Shown here: in pieces, positions 6,087-13,875 of the stretch
How positions within the stretch are numbered: position 1 is the first letter of the stretch
Layout of the letters: each line of letters starts with the position of its first letter
NCBI GenBank assembly: GCA_030040215.1
Contig: JASHUD010000174.1
Coordinates: 1 to 19,551, forward strand
Origin: Methylovirgula sp.
GTDB lineage: Bacteria; Pseudomonadota; Alphaproteobacteria; Rhizobiales; Beijerinckiaceae
Direction: 5' to 3'
Length of the DNA: 19,551 nt
Program-made: the position numbers and the translations under genes
Notes under the pieces: generated by a model
What the model saw: the letters and a program-made list of their open reading frames with translations, nothing else
Database searches by the model: none
What the model was told of the DNA's origin: nothing

Positions 6087-6775
6087 GGTTGCGGTTCGCC
6101 GATGCCTTCGCGAGCGATGAACTGAAGCGCCGCCGCCTGTTCGGCGCCGCGCTTCGATGCGCCTTTGGCTTCGGCCGGCTCAAAACCTGCGACCGTAACC
6201 GACATCGTGAATTCCGGCGCGTGCTGTGGTCCGGCACGGCTGACCTCGCGATAGACAGGCGCGTCGAGGCCGCGCGCCTGCGCCCATTCCTGCAGTGCGG
6301 TCTTCGGATCGCGCAGCGGCCGGCGCGGGGCGCGCATCAGCGGCTCGAAGGCGCGGACGACCACCGTTTTGGCCGCCGCATAGCCGGCATCGAGAAAGAC
6401 GGCGCCAATCAGCGATTCGCAAACGTCGGAAAGAATCGCGATTTTATTGGCTGCCTGCCGCTCGCCTTCGCCGAGCCGCAGATGCGGCTCCACGCCCCAT
6501 GCATAAGCAACCTCGGCGCAGGTCTCGCGGCGCACGAGCTCGGCAAGGCGGCGCGACAGTTCGCCTTCCTCGGCATTGGGGAAACTGAGGTAGAGCATTT
6601 CCGCGACCACGAGGCCGAGCACGCGGTCGCCCAAAAATTCGAGACGCTGATAACTCGCGAGCCGTCCGGTCGCGCCGCTCATATGGGTGAGAGCAAGGAA
6701 TGCGAGATCGGCATCGGCGAACTGATGCCCGATGCGCGCTTCGAGCGGCCCGATGTCCCTGCCCTGCTGCGCCAT
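6083..6775 (-). CDS. rnc: Ribonuclease III
   Basis: Double-strand-specific endoribonuclease that processes rRNA precursors and structured mRNAs. Of the 230 residues, about 10-150 form the catalytic domain with signature RLEFLGDRVLGL (Glu46, Asp50) and the second acidic pair Asp117 and Glu120 in LSDVCESLIGAVFLDAG. The C-terminal double-strand RNA-binding domain (about 155-225) shows DPKTALQEWAQARG and GASKRGAEQAAALQFI. Its start codon directly abuts the lepB stop (no gap) and its stop overlaps the era start, so lepB-rnc-era reads as one operon. Confidence 0.97.
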   Translation of the reverse strand: MAQQGRDIGPLEARIGHQFADADLAFLALTHMSGATGRLASYQRLEFLGDRVLGLVVAEMLYLSFPNAEEGELSRRLAELVRRETCAEVAYAWGVEPHLRLGEGERQAANKIAILSDVCESLIGAVFLDAGYAAAKTVVVRAFEPLMRAPRRPLRDPKTALQEWAQARGLDAPVYREVSRAGPQHAPEFTMSVTVAGFEPAEAKGASKRGAEQAAALQFIAREGIGEPQP

Positions 6776-7573
6776 CTATCTCACAGGCTTGAACAGCCGA
6801 TCCCAGCGCACGGTCCAGGGCCACTCCCAAAACGCCCAAGCGGGTGCGTCGTTCTTGACGGAGAAGAAGATCAGTTCGGCGCGGCCGACGAGGTCATCCG
6901 CCGGCACGTAGCCGACGCCGCCTTCGTCGGGCGGTACGCGGCTGTCGGTCGAGTTGTCGCGATTGTCGCCCATCATGAAATAATTGTTCGGCGGTACGGT
7001 ATAGACGCCGGTGTTGTCGTAGAAACCGTTATCGCCCTCGATCTGGATGATCGTATGCGAGACGCCGCCGGGCAAAGTCTCCTTGTAGGTCGGGACATCG
7101 CGGAGGTGGCCGAAAAGGTCTTCTTCTTGCAGCGGCGCGATCGGCTCGCGCGGCACCATCTGCCCGTTGATGTAGAGGCGCGCGTGCATCACCTGGATCG
7201 TATCGCCGGGAAGGCCAATCACCCGTTTGATGTAATCGGTTTGGCCGTCGCGCGGCAATTTGAAGACCACGACGTCGCCGCGTTTCGGGGGCGAAAAAAA
7301 GATGCGGCCGCTAAACAGCGGCGGACTGAACGGCAGCGAGTGGTTGGAATAGCCGTAAGCATATTTCGAGACGAACAGAAAATCGCCGATATCGAGGGTC
7401 GGGATCATCGAGCCGGAAGGGATGTTGAAAGGCTGAAACAGCAGCGTGCGAACGATGAGTGCGATGAGCCCCGCTTGAACAATGACCTTTGCGAGTTCGC
7501 CGAAAAAGCCGCTTTCCTTGCCCCGCTGCGTCGAACTCGTTTCCTTCTTATCCAAATCTGAATTCTCCGTCAT
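6776..7573 (-). CDS. lepB: Signal peptidase I
   Basis: Inner-membrane protease that cleaves signal peptides from exported proteins, with its catalytic domain in the periplasm. The product has 265 residues. One N-terminal membrane segment (about 30-46, VIVQAGLIALIVRTLLF) precedes the nucleophile Ser55 in IPSGSMIPTL. The general base is Lys116 in DYIKRVIGLPGD, and the later conserved box is NYFMMGDNRDNSTDSR. A charged N-terminal tail (KKETSSTQRGKES) is cytoplasmic. The ATG at 7573 has only a weak ribosome site. A 116-bp gap to acpS upstream may hold a promoter, but I see no clear one. Confidence 0.96.
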   Translation of the reverse strand: MTENSDLDKKETSSTQRGKESGFFGELAKVIVQAGLIALIVRTLLFQPFNIPSGSMIPTLDIGDFLFVSKYAYGYSNHSLPFSPPLFSGRIFFSPPKRGDVVVFKLPRDGQTDYIKRVIGLPGDTIQVMHARLYINGQMVPREPIAPLQEEDLFGHLRDVPTYKETLPGGVSHTIIQIEGDNGFYDNTGVYTVPPNNYFMMGDNRDNSTDSRVPPDEGGVGYVPADDLVGRAELIFFSVKNDAPAWAFWEWPWTVRWDRLFKPVR

Positions 7574-7689
7574 GATGGGCTCTATGTTCGAGTTTCGCCG
7601 CGCCGGGCCGCGCGCTCCTTAGCACGCATGTGGGAAGGGGTGAAGAGCGCCGCGGCGGAGCGAAGAGGTTTCTGGGCTGCATATCCCAT

Positions 7690-8136
7690 TCACGCGCGGT
7701 TTCTTGCCCTTAATCCCGGCGGTTTCGCGAAAGCTTGCGGCTTTTCGACCGCCTCGATGATCACGTGGGCTTGAGCGAAAGGATATTCGTCTGTCAACGT
7801 CAAATGAACGAGAGGCGTAAGCCCAGGCGGAGTCAGCGCCGCAAGCCTGAGCGCGGCGCCGCCCGTCAATTCCAAAGTCGGCTTGCCGGATTGGAGATTG
7901 ACCACGCCCATGTCGCGCCAGCGCACGCCGCGCGCGAGACCGGTTCCGAGCGCCTTGGCGCAAGCTTCCTTGGCGGCGAAGCGCTTCGCGTAGGAGGCGG
8001 CGCGTTGCGCCCGCGCCTCGCATTTTTCGCGCTCCGCCTCGGTAAAACAGCGCACCACGAAGCGATCGCCAAATCGCGTCAACAATTCATCGACGCGGCG
8101 GATGTCGCAAAGATCGATGCCGAAGCCGATGATCAT
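7690..8136 (-). CDS. acpS: Holo-[acyl-carrier-protein] synthase
   Basis: Transfers 4'-phosphopantetheine from coenzyme A to the serine of acyl carrier protein, activating it for fatty-acid synthesis. The 148-residue product starts MIIGFGIDLCDIRRVDELL, in which Asp8 is the family's magnesium ligand. The second signature KRFAAKEACAKALGTG carries the catalytic Glu. The frame extends upstream to 8214, but the conserved fold begins at the ATG at 8136, so I use that. The C-terminal tail after HVIIE (about 20 residues, Lys/Arg/Pro-rich) is somewhat longer than usual. It follows pdxJ by 78 bp. Confidence 0.93.
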   Translation of the reverse strand: MIIGFGIDLCDIRRVDELLTRFGDRFVVRCFTEAEREKCEARAQRAASYAKRFAAKEACAKALGTGLARGVRWRDMGVVNLQSGKPTLELTGGAALRLAALTPPGLTPLVHLTLTDEYPFAQAHVIIEAVEKPQAFAKPPGLRARNRA

Positions 8137-8214
8137 CAAGATTGGCTCTGCATGAAACGCCCTCGGGCGGCTGGATACGTACGGCAACGCCGTTTGGCCA
8201 ACGTTCTTTGCCAC

Positions 8215-8967
8215 CTATGTTGCTGATTTTCGGCCAGCATCCATCGCGGCGCGCATTTTCCGGATCGCCGCCTCAACACCGACGAAGATCGCCTCGGCAA
8301 TGAGAAAATGGCCGATGTTCAGTTCGACGACCTCCGGCAGCGACGAGATCTGCCGCGCCGTTTGGTAATCGAGTCCGTGGCCCGCGTGGCATTCGATTCC
8401 AAGTTTTGTCGTCGACGCCGCGACGGCACGCAGCCGCGCGAACTCGTCTGCGGCCCGCGTCTTCTCGCCGGCCAGCACCGCGTTGCACCAGGCGCCGGTG
8501 TGAAGCTCGATTGCCGGCGCGCCGATCGAGCGGGCCGCTTCGAGCGCTTCGGCCCGCGGCTCGATGAATAGCGCCACGACGATGCCGGCGCGGCCCAGTT
8601 CGGCGACGAACGGTTTCAAATGGTCGTGGCCGCCGATCGCATCGAGACCGCCTTCGGTGGTCCGCTCGGTGCGCCGTTCCGGCACGAGACAAGCGGCGTG
8701 CGGCTTGATGGCCAGCGCTGCGTCGAGCATTTGCTCGGTCGCCGCCATCTCGAAGTTGAGCGGCACGCGAAGCTTGGCTTTGAGCCGCCGCATGTCCTCG
8801 TCGTGAATATGGCGGCGATCTTCGCGCAGGTGCGCGGTGATCCCGTCGGCGCCGGCCGCGACGGCGAGCTCGGCGGCGCGCAGCGGATCGGGCACGCCGC
8901 CGCCGCGCGCATTGCGCAGCGTAGCGACATGATCGATGTTGACGCCGAGGCGTAGCCGCGTTGCCAT
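8215..8967 (-). CDS. pdxJ: Pyridoxine 5'-phosphate synthase
   Basis: Last step of the DXP-dependent vitamin B6 pathway: condenses 1-deoxyxylulose 5-phosphate with aminoacetone phosphate to pyridoxine 5'-phosphate. The product has 250 residues, a TIM barrel. Recognised by RLGVNIDHVATLRNARGG at the N-terminus, then GADGITAHLREDRRHI, NFEMAATEQM, VPERRTERTTEGGLD, ELHTGAWCNA, CHAGHGLDY and ELNIGHFLIAEAIFVG. The ATG at 8967 shares one base with the rsh stop (TAATG), implying translational coupling. The same frame stays open far upstream to about 10092, but that part is the shadow of rsh. Confidence 0.97.
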   Translation of the reverse strand: MATRLRLGVNIDHVATLRNARGGGVPDPLRAAELAVAAGADGITAHLREDRRHIHDEDMRRLKAKLRVPLNFEMAATEQMLDAALAIKPHAACLVPERRTERTTEGGLDAIGGHDHLKPFVAELGRAGIVVALFIEPRAEALEAARSIGAPAIELHTGAWCNAVLAGEKTRAADEFARLRAVAASTTKLGIECHAGHGLDYQTARQISSLPEVVELNIGHFLIAEAIFVGVEAAIRKMRAAMDAGRKSAT

Positions 8968-11189
8968 TACCCGTTCACTCGCTCGACCTTGCTGACTACC
9001 GGCTTCGTCCTCAATTCGGTGACGACGCCGTTCAAATGTTTCAAATCGGCGATTTCGATGTCGATGATCATCTCGCGGAAATCCGGCGAGATGATATTGA
9101 TGGCGATCGTGTCGATGTTGGCGCCCATGTCGCCAATCACCGTTGCGATCGTTCCCAACGTGCCAGGTTCGTTGATGGCGGTCACCAGGATCCGCGCCGG
9201 GAAGAAGCGCTTCTGACCCGCTTCGAGGTCCCAGCGCACGTCGAGCCAGCGTTCCGGCTGATCGTCGAAGGCGGTGAGATCCGGCGACTGGATCGGATAA
9301 ATGGTGATCTCCTTGCCGGGCGTTAGGATGGCGACGATCCGGTCGCCGGGCACGGCGCCGCCGTTCGGCGCAAAACGCACCGGAAGATCGCCGCTGAGAC
9401 CGTGGATCGGAAGCGCATCCTGTTCGCCGCGTCCCGGAAACTTGAAGACCAGGCTTTCGGCTTTCGGCAGGCCGAACCAGCCGTCTTCGCCTTCCGGCCG
9501 CGGCGGTTGGGCGCCGGGCTTGCGATCCTCGGAAAAGTCCGGATAGACCGCCTTTACGACGTCGCCCGAATAGATTTCGCCGCGCCCGACCGCCGCCAGA
9601 ACGTCCTCGACCCCGGCCCGCGCCAAGCGCGGCAAAGCCGCTTTCAGCTTGTCTTCGGCATAGGGTTTTGCGGCGCGCTCGAAGGCGCGCGTCACGATCT
9701 GCCGGCCAAGGTTGATATATTGCATTTTCACCGCGTCGCGCGTGGCGCGGCGGATCGCCGCCCGCGCCTTTCCGGTCACCACCAGCTTTTCCCAGACGGC
9801 CGGCGGCACCTGCCCTTCGGCGCGCACGATTTCCACTTCGTCGCCGTTCTCCAGTTGCGAGCCGAGCGGGGCGATCCGCCCGTTGATCTTGGCGCCTACG
9901 GCGGAATTGCCGACGTCGGTATGGACGGCGTAGGCGAAGTCGATCGGCGTCGCGCCGCGCGGCAACGCGATGAGCACGCCTTTCGGCGTGAAGCAGAAGA
10001 CCTGATCGGGGAAAAGCTCGAGCTTGGTATGTTCGAGGAATTCTTCCGGCGAGTCGCCTTCCGCCAGAAGATCGATCGTGCGCTGCAGCCATTGATAGGC
10101 GCGGCTTTCGCGGCTCAACGCCTCGCGGTCGGCGACGCGCCCGTCCTTATAGAGCGCGTGCGCGGCGATTCCGTAGCGGGCCACGTCGTTCATGTCGTGG
10201 GTGCGAACCTGCAGCTCGACGCGCTGCCGCCCCGGGCCTACCACGGTCGTGTGAATCGAACGATAATCGTTCTCCTTCGGCGTCGAGATATAGTCCTTGA
10301 ATCGCCCCGGCACGCTCGGCCATTTGGTGTGAACGACGCCGATCACGCGGTAGCAATCCTCGACTTTATTGACACAGACGCGGAAGCCGAAAATGTCCGA
10401 CAATTGTTCGAACGCGATCGATTTGCGCTCCATCTTGCGCCAGATCGAATAGGGCAGCTTCTGGCGTCCTTCGACGCTGGCTTCGATGCCGCGCGCCGAA
10501 AGTTCGTCGCGCAATTCCTGCTCGACGCTGGCGATGATCTTGCCGTTCTTCTCTCGGAGCTCGTCGAGCCGCGTCTTGATGGTTACGGCGGCTTGCGGCA
10601 TCAGATGCCGAAAGGCGAGTTCCTCGAGTTCGTCGCGCATGGTTTGCATCCCCATGCGTCCGGCGAGCGGCGCATAGATATCGAGGGTCTCCTCGGCGAT
10701 GCGCTGCTGTTTCTCGGGCGGCATGAAATGCAGCGTGCGCATATTGTGGAGGCGATCGGCGAGTTTGACGAGCAGGACGCGTACATCGGCGGCGATGGCC
10801 AGCAGCAGCTTGCGAAAGTTCTCCGCCTGGACGGCGCGTTTGGAAACGAGATCGAGGCGTTTGAGTTTGGTCAGTCCCTCGACCAGTCGGCCGATGTCGG
10901 GGCCGAAGACCCTGTCGATCTCTTCGCGCGTGGAATCGGTGTCTTCGATCGTGTCGTGAAGGACGGCGGCGACGATGGTCGCGTCATCAAGCTTGAGGTC
11001 CGTGAGAATCGCGGCGACTTCGAGCGGATGCGAGAAGAAAGGGTCGCCCGAGGCGCGCATCTGCGCGCCGTGCGCGCGCATCGCATAGACGTAGGCGCGA
11101 TCGAGAAGTTCTTCGTCGGCATGCGGATTATACCGCCGAACGCGTTCGACGAGCTCGTATTGCCGCATCATGTTTCGTTTCGACGCCAT
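8967..11189 (-). CDS. rsh: Bifunctional (p)ppGpp synthetase/hydrolase Rsh
   Basis: Stringent-response enzyme that makes and degrades (p)ppGpp on nutrient stress. The product has about 740 residues. The N-terminal HD hydrolase is intact (FFSHPLEVAAIL, AAVLHDTIEDT, LLVKLADRLHNMRTL). The synthetase has DIFGFRVCV, the RFKDYI motif typical of bifunctional rather than synthetase-only enzymes, and ENDYRSIHTTV. A TGS domain (VFCFTPKGVLIALPRGATPIDFAYAVHT, shown here in part) and a C-terminal ACT domain (INEPGTLGTIATVIGDMGANI) follow. Homologues often begin MMRQYELVERV, which here is the ATG at 11171. I prefer the ATG at 11189, 18 bp upstream, because an AGG stands before it; a GTG at 11213 is also possible. 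It lies downstream of rpoZ and is coupled to pdxJ. Confidence 0.95.
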   Translation of the reverse strand: MASKRNMMRQYELVERVRRYNPHADEELLDRAYVYAMRAHGAQMRASGDPFFSHPLEVAAILTDLKLDDATIVAAVLHDTIEDTDSTREEIDRVFGPDIGRLVEGLTKLKRLDLVSKRAVQAENFRKLLLAIAADVRVLLVKLADRLHNMRTLHFMPPEKQQRIAEETLDIYAPLAGRMGMQTMRDELEELAFRHLMPQAAVTIKTRLDELREKNGKIIASVEQELRDELSARGIEASVEGRQKLPYSIWRKMERKSIAFEQLSDIFGFRVCVNKVEDCYRVIGVVHTKWPSVPGRFKDYISTPKENDYRSIHTTVVGPGRQRVELQVRTHDMNDVARYGIAAHALYKDGRVADREALSRESRAYQWLQRTIDLLAEGDSPEEFLEHTKLELFPDQVFCFTPKGVLIALPRGATPIDFAYAVHTDVGNSAVGAKINGRIAPLGSQLENGDEVEIVRAEGQVPPAVWEKLVVTGKARAAIRRATRDAVKMQYINLGRQIVTRAFERAAKPYAEDKLKAALPRLARAGVEDVLAAVGRGEIYSGDVVKAVYPDFSEDRKPGAQPPRPEGEDGWFGLPKAESLVFKFPGRGEQDALPIHGLSGDLPVRFAPNGGAVPGDRIVAILTPGKEITIYPIQSPDLTAFDDQPERWLDVRWDLEAGQKRFFPARILVTAINEPGTLGTIATVIGDMGANIDTIAINIISPDFREMIIDIEIADLKHLNGVVTELRTKPVVSKVERVNG

Positions 11190-11316
11190 GGGAGCCTGCG
11201 CGGCCGCGAACACACCAACGCTGCCGCGACTCCTTAGCGGTGTAGCGGCAAGATCGGGGCGCGGATTGTCGCAGCCAAGCGCTGCAAACCGGATGCCAGC
11301 ATGGCGCCTGGCAAAC

Positions 11317-11709
11317 TCAATCGCTGTCGTCTTCGGTCTCGGCCGGCGGCACCAAGCCTTCGAGACCGCGCAGCAAATCCTCTTCGGTCATACGGTCAAA
11401 CTGGACGTCGCCAAACGCTTCGGATTGCGCCTTGTCGATCGGCGCGATGGCCGGCACCACTTCGGCTTCCGGCTCATCGACTTCAACATGTTTCTGCAGA
11501 GAGTGAATGAAGTCTTCCTTCAGGTCTTCCGGCGCAAGCGTCGCCTCGGCTATTTCGCGCAGCGCGACGACGGCATTTTTATCTTTGTCGCGATCGATCG
11601 TAATCGGCGCGCCGGCCGCGATCATCCTCGCCCGGTGGCTTGCGATCAGCACGAGTTCGAAACGATTCTCGACCTTATCGATGCAATCTTCCACCGTGAC
11701 GCGGGCCAT
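11317..11709 (-). CDS. rpoZ: RNA polymerase omega subunit
   Basis: Small core subunit of RNA polymerase that helps assemble beta-prime. The 130-residue product has the typical alphaproteobacterial N-terminus MARVTVEDCIDKVENRFELVL followed by ASHRARMI and DKDKNAVVALREIAE. The C-terminal half is acidic and ends AETEDDSD, an extension common in this class. AGGAG stands 9 nt before the ATG, and a possible promoter with a palindrome lies just upstream. Rsh is next on the same strand, a common pairing in which omega and the stringent-response enzyme are co-expressed. Confidence 0.95.
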   Translation of the reverse strand: MARVTVEDCIDKVENRFELVLIASHRARMIAAGAPITIDRDKDKNAVVALREIAEATLAPEDLKEDFIHSLQKHVEVDEPEAEVVPAIAPIDKAQSEAFGDVQFDRMTEEDLLRGLEGLVPPAETEDDSD

Positions 11710-11747
11710 TCTTCAAAACTCCTTGATTTGCCTAATCCGGCAATTTG

Positions 11748-11763
11748 CGCTTCTACAGAAGCG
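11748..11763 (-). repeat. Palindrome CGCTTCT-AC-AGAAGCG upstream of rpoZ
   Basis: A perfect 7-bp inverted repeat with a 2-bp centre, 39 bp upstream of the rpoZ start. It overlaps the predicted -10 element and has no T-tract, so it resembles an operator more than a terminator. I do not recognise it as the site of a known regulator. Confidence 0.5.
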
Positions 11764-11778
11764 ATACGTTTCTATCAA
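11750..11778 (-). promoter_or_regulatory. Predicted sigma-70-type promoter of rpoZ-rsh
   Basis: Read on the minus strand, TTGATA (11778-11773) and TAGAAG (11755-11750) are separated by 17 bp, matching five and four of the six consensus positions. It would give a leader of roughly 30-35 nt before rpoZ. Consensus matching alone is weak evidence. Confidence 0.4.
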
Positions 11779-12030
11779 GCCGACATTCGCCGCGCTTGCT
11801 TTTTTGGCGTGTGGCGGGCGGCCGTCGAACTGCCGCAGCGGAAGCCAGATTCTCAATATTGATTTGGATTCAAGGGGATCGCTCTTGACGACATAAGCTT
11901 CAGGGGCCAACTATCTAACCTTCGTGCGTTGAGGATTCCACCCCTCGCACGCCGGATTCCGCAAGCATTTTACGGTTCCATTGCGGATGACGAAACGCCG
12001 CTTAGACCAAACAACCTTAGAGAAACGTTT
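11779..12030. other. Remaining divergent spacer between rpoZ and the NYN gene
   Basis: No gene is visible here. A TTGACG at 11885-11890 could be a -35 element for the plus-strand gene, but the only -10-like hexamer nearby (TATCTA, 11912-11917) is 21 bp away, too far for a standard promoter. An in-frame extension of the downstream gene to 11929 is possible but not conserved-looking. Confidence 0.4.
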
Positions 12031-12645
12031 ATGGCTGATCAGGAGCGAATTGCGCTATTTATCGATGGCGCGAATCTTTATGCGACCGCAAAATCCCTGG
12101 GCTTCGATATCGATTACAAGCGCCTGCTGAAGGAGTTCCAAACCCGAGGCAAGCTTGTCCGTGCCTTCTACTACACGGCGTTGGTGGAAGATCAGGAATA
12201 TTCCTCCATCCGTCCGTTGATCGATTGGCTCGATTACAACGGCTATTCGGTGGTTACCAAGCCGACCAAGGAATTCGTCGACTCCCTCGGTCGCCGCAAG
12301 GTGAAGGGAAACATGGATATCGAGCTCGCCGTCGATGCCATGGAAATGGCCGAGCATCTTGATCACGTTGTGCTGTTTTCCGGCGACGGCGACTTCCGCT
12401 CGCTGGTCGAAGCCGTGCAGCGCAAAGGCGTGCGGGTCTCCGTAGTTTCGACCAATACGACGCAGCCCTCGATGGTGGCGGACGAGTTGCGCAGGCAAGC
12501 CGACGAGTTCATCGACCTCGTTAATCTCGCGGCGAAGATCGGACGCGATCCGAACGAGCGCCCGGAACGGGCGCAGAAATATCAGGAGCGGCGGCCCGCC
12601 TCTGCGGTTTCGGGCGACTACGATCAGGACGTGCTGGACGATTGA
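12031..12645 (+). CDS. NYN/LabA-like domain protein (DUF88), putative nuclease
   Basis: A 204-residue protein of the NYN (PIN-like) superfamily, whose members are often metal-dependent ribonucleases. The fold's acidic residues are present: Asp12 in ALFIDGANLY, Asp96 and Asp102 in NMDIELAVDAM, and Asp119 and Asp121 in LFSGDGDF. The LabA-type string KGVRVSVVS and a helical part RRQADEFIDL follow. The tail from about 170 is charged and likely disordered (RDPNERPERAQKYQERR). I chose the ATG at 12031 because the conserved domain begins there; an upstream start at 11929 adds unrelated residues. Its stop overlaps the start of the next gene by 4 bp. The exact substrate is unknown. Confidence 0.85.
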   Translation: MADQERIALFIDGANLYATAKSLGFDIDYKRLLKEFQTRGKLVRAFYYTALVEDQEYSSIRPLIDWLDYNGYSVVTKPTKEFVDSLGRRKVKGNMDIELAVDAMEMAEHLDHVVLFSGDGDFRSLVEAVQRKGVRVSVVSTNTTQPSMVADELRRQADEFIDLVNLAAKIGRDPNERPERAQKYQERRPASAVSGDYDQDVLDD

Positions 12646-13316
12646 CCGTGCGCGGCGATGCCTCGGCCGCAACTGCTTTTCGGACGGAACCCGGCCATGA
12701 CTGCCCGCGCTGTCCGCGGCTCGTCGCGTTTCGCAGCGCCAATCGAAGCGAATATCCGGAGTGGTTTAACGCGCCGGTGCCGACCTTTGGGGACGACGAC
12801 GCCTGGCTGCTGATTGTCGGCCTCGCGCCCGGGTTGCGCGGCGCCAACCGCACCAGCCGTCCCTTCACCGGCGATTTTGCCGGCGTTCTTCTCTACGAAA
12901 CATTGCTCGCCTGCGGACTCGCCTCCGGGATCTATGCGGCGCGCGCCGACGACGGGCTGCGGCTCGTCGGCTGCGCGATCACCAACGCGGTACGCTGCGT
13001 TCCGCCGCAAAACAAGCCTGCGCCGTCGGAAATCGCCAATTGCCGCACGTTCCTCACGGCGACGATCGCCGCCATGCAGAATCTCAAGGCGATCATCGCC
13101 CTCGGCCGCGTCGCGCACGACTCGATAGTCCGCGCCTTCGGTTTGAAGCTTGCCGCGCTGCCCTTCGCGCACGGGAGCGAACATGCGCTCGCGCCAAGCA
13201 TCAGGCTCTTCGACAGCTATCATTGCTCGCGCTACAACACCAACACCGCCGTTCTGACGCCGCCGATGTTCCGAGAGGTGTTCGAGCGCGCCTGCAAGCT
13301 CCGCATGGCACGATGA
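12642..13316 (+). CDS. Type 5 uracil-DNA glycosylase (UdgB-like)
   Basis: Removes uracil, and in this family often other deaminated bases, from DNA as the first step of base excision repair. The 224-residue product carries four cysteines (21, 24, 119, 134) placed as in iron-sulfur-cluster glycosylases: CPRC near the N-terminus, VRCVPP and NCRTF later. Motif 1 is GLAPGLRGANRTSRPFTGD, which lacks the Asp/Glu of classical UDGs as expected for family 5. The other motif is SYHCSRYNTNT (His194). The start appears to be TTG at 12642 overlapping the preceding TGA stop; GTG at 12648 is an alternative. It is probably translated by coupling to the NYN gene. Family 4 is less likely because of the SRYNTNT motif. 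Confidence 0.88.
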   Translation: MTVRGDASAATAFRTEPGHDCPRCPRLVAFRSANRSEYPEWFNAPVPTFGDDDAWLLIVGLAPGLRGANRTSRPFTGDFAGVLLYETLLACGLASGIYAARADDGLRLVGCAITNAVRCVPPQNKPAPSEIANCRTFLTATIAAMQNLKAIIALGRVAHDSIVRAFGLKLAALPFAHGSEHALAPSIRLFDSYHCSRYNTNTAVLTPPMFREVFERACKLRMAR

Positions 13317-13321
13317 TCTCC

Positions 13322-13705
13322 TTACGGCGCGTAGCTCATGAATTCGAGCAACGAGCCGTCGGGATCGCGGAAATAGACGCTGGTTGCCGCACCTTTCGCG
13401 CCTTGCGTCGCAACGGGGCCCAGCGCAACCGGGACGCCTTGCGCTGCGAGATGGGCGAGCGCGGTAGCGATGGGTCCCGGCCATTCGAAGCAAAGGTCGC
13501 TATTGCCGGGCTCGACGGGCAGTTGCGCCACGATTCTCGGCGTCACGCCCGGGCCGTGGCAATTCAGCAGAAAGTCCCCGAATCTGTAGGAAAAGCCCTT
13601 TTGGCGCGGCACGATCTCGGCGCCTAGCACCGCACCGTAAAAGTGGTTCGACCGCTCCCAATCGGAAACGTGAATCACACAATGATCGATTTTCAACGGC
13701 TGCAT
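13322..13705 (-). CDS. VOC-family (glyoxalase/dioxygenase-like) protein
   Basis: A 127-residue protein of the vicinal oxygen chelate superfamily, which includes glyoxalases, extradiol dioxygenases and fosfomycin-modifying enzymes. It shows two paired beta-alpha-beta modules: IDHCVIHVSDWERSNHFYGAVLGAE at the N-terminus and SVYFRDPDGSLLEFMSY at the C-terminus. His and Glu in these segments are the likely metal ligands. The substrate cannot be told from the sequence. I use the ATG at 13705; the GTG at 13714 has no ribosome site. Its stop faces that of the uracil-DNA glycosylase across 5 bp, and no terminator is visible between them. Confidence 0.82.
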   Translation of the reverse strand: MQPLKIDHCVIHVSDWERSNHFYGAVLGAEIVPRQKGFSYRFGDFLLNCHGPGVTPRIVAQLPVEPGNSDLCFEWPGPIATALAHLAAQGVPVALGPVATQGAKGAATSVYFRDPDGSLLEFMSYAP

Positions 13706-13742
13706 GTCCGGCACACTGGTTTATGACAGAGTTTCGTTCCCG

Positions 13743-13789
13743 CCCTCGCCCTTCGAGACGCTTGCTTCGCGGGCTCCTCAGGACGAGGG
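13743..13789 (-). repeat. REP-like palindromic repeat, copy 1
   Basis: On the minus strand this reads CCCTCGTCCTGAGGAGC, a GC-rich middle, then GCGTCTCGAAGGGCGAGGG. The ends are complementary, so it can fold into a hairpin. It closely resembles the dispersed intergenic palindromes common in Bradyrhizobium and relatives (TGAGGAGC...GCGTCTCGA core; recalled, not searched). Confidence 0.65.
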
Positions 13790-13807
13790 AGCAACTGGCG
13801 AACAAAT

Positions 13808-13852
13808 CATCCTCATGGTGAGGAGCGCCAGAGGCAGCGTCTCGAGGGACGA
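13808..13852 (+). repeat. REP-like palindromic repeat, copy 2 (inverted to copy 1)
   Basis: On the plus strand it reads CATCCTCATGGTGAGGAGC, a short middle, then GCGTCTCGAGGGACGA, the same core as copy 1 in opposite orientation, 18 bp away. The pair fills most of the 170-bp spacer between the VOC gene and smpB and could form one large cruciform. Confidence 0.65.
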
Positions 13853-13875
13853 CCCCCGAAAGCTGCTTCGGCCCG

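Noticed and set aside
6065..7561. 498-codon plus-strand open frame opposite rnc and lepB
   Set aside because: Both genes beneath it have intact catalytic motifs. The antisense frame spans two unrelated genes and shows no domain.
8968..10092. Long upstream extension of the pdxJ frame
   Set aside because: The PdxJ fold begins at the ATG at 8967; the upstream part is an out-of-frame reading of rsh, so this is not a fusion protein.
9402..11237. 611-codon plus-strand open frame opposite rsh
   Set aside because: It lies antiparallel to the clearly recognised rsh gene. The translated sequence is rich in Arg, Asp and Ala without any family motif, as expected from GC-rich codon bias on the opposite strand.
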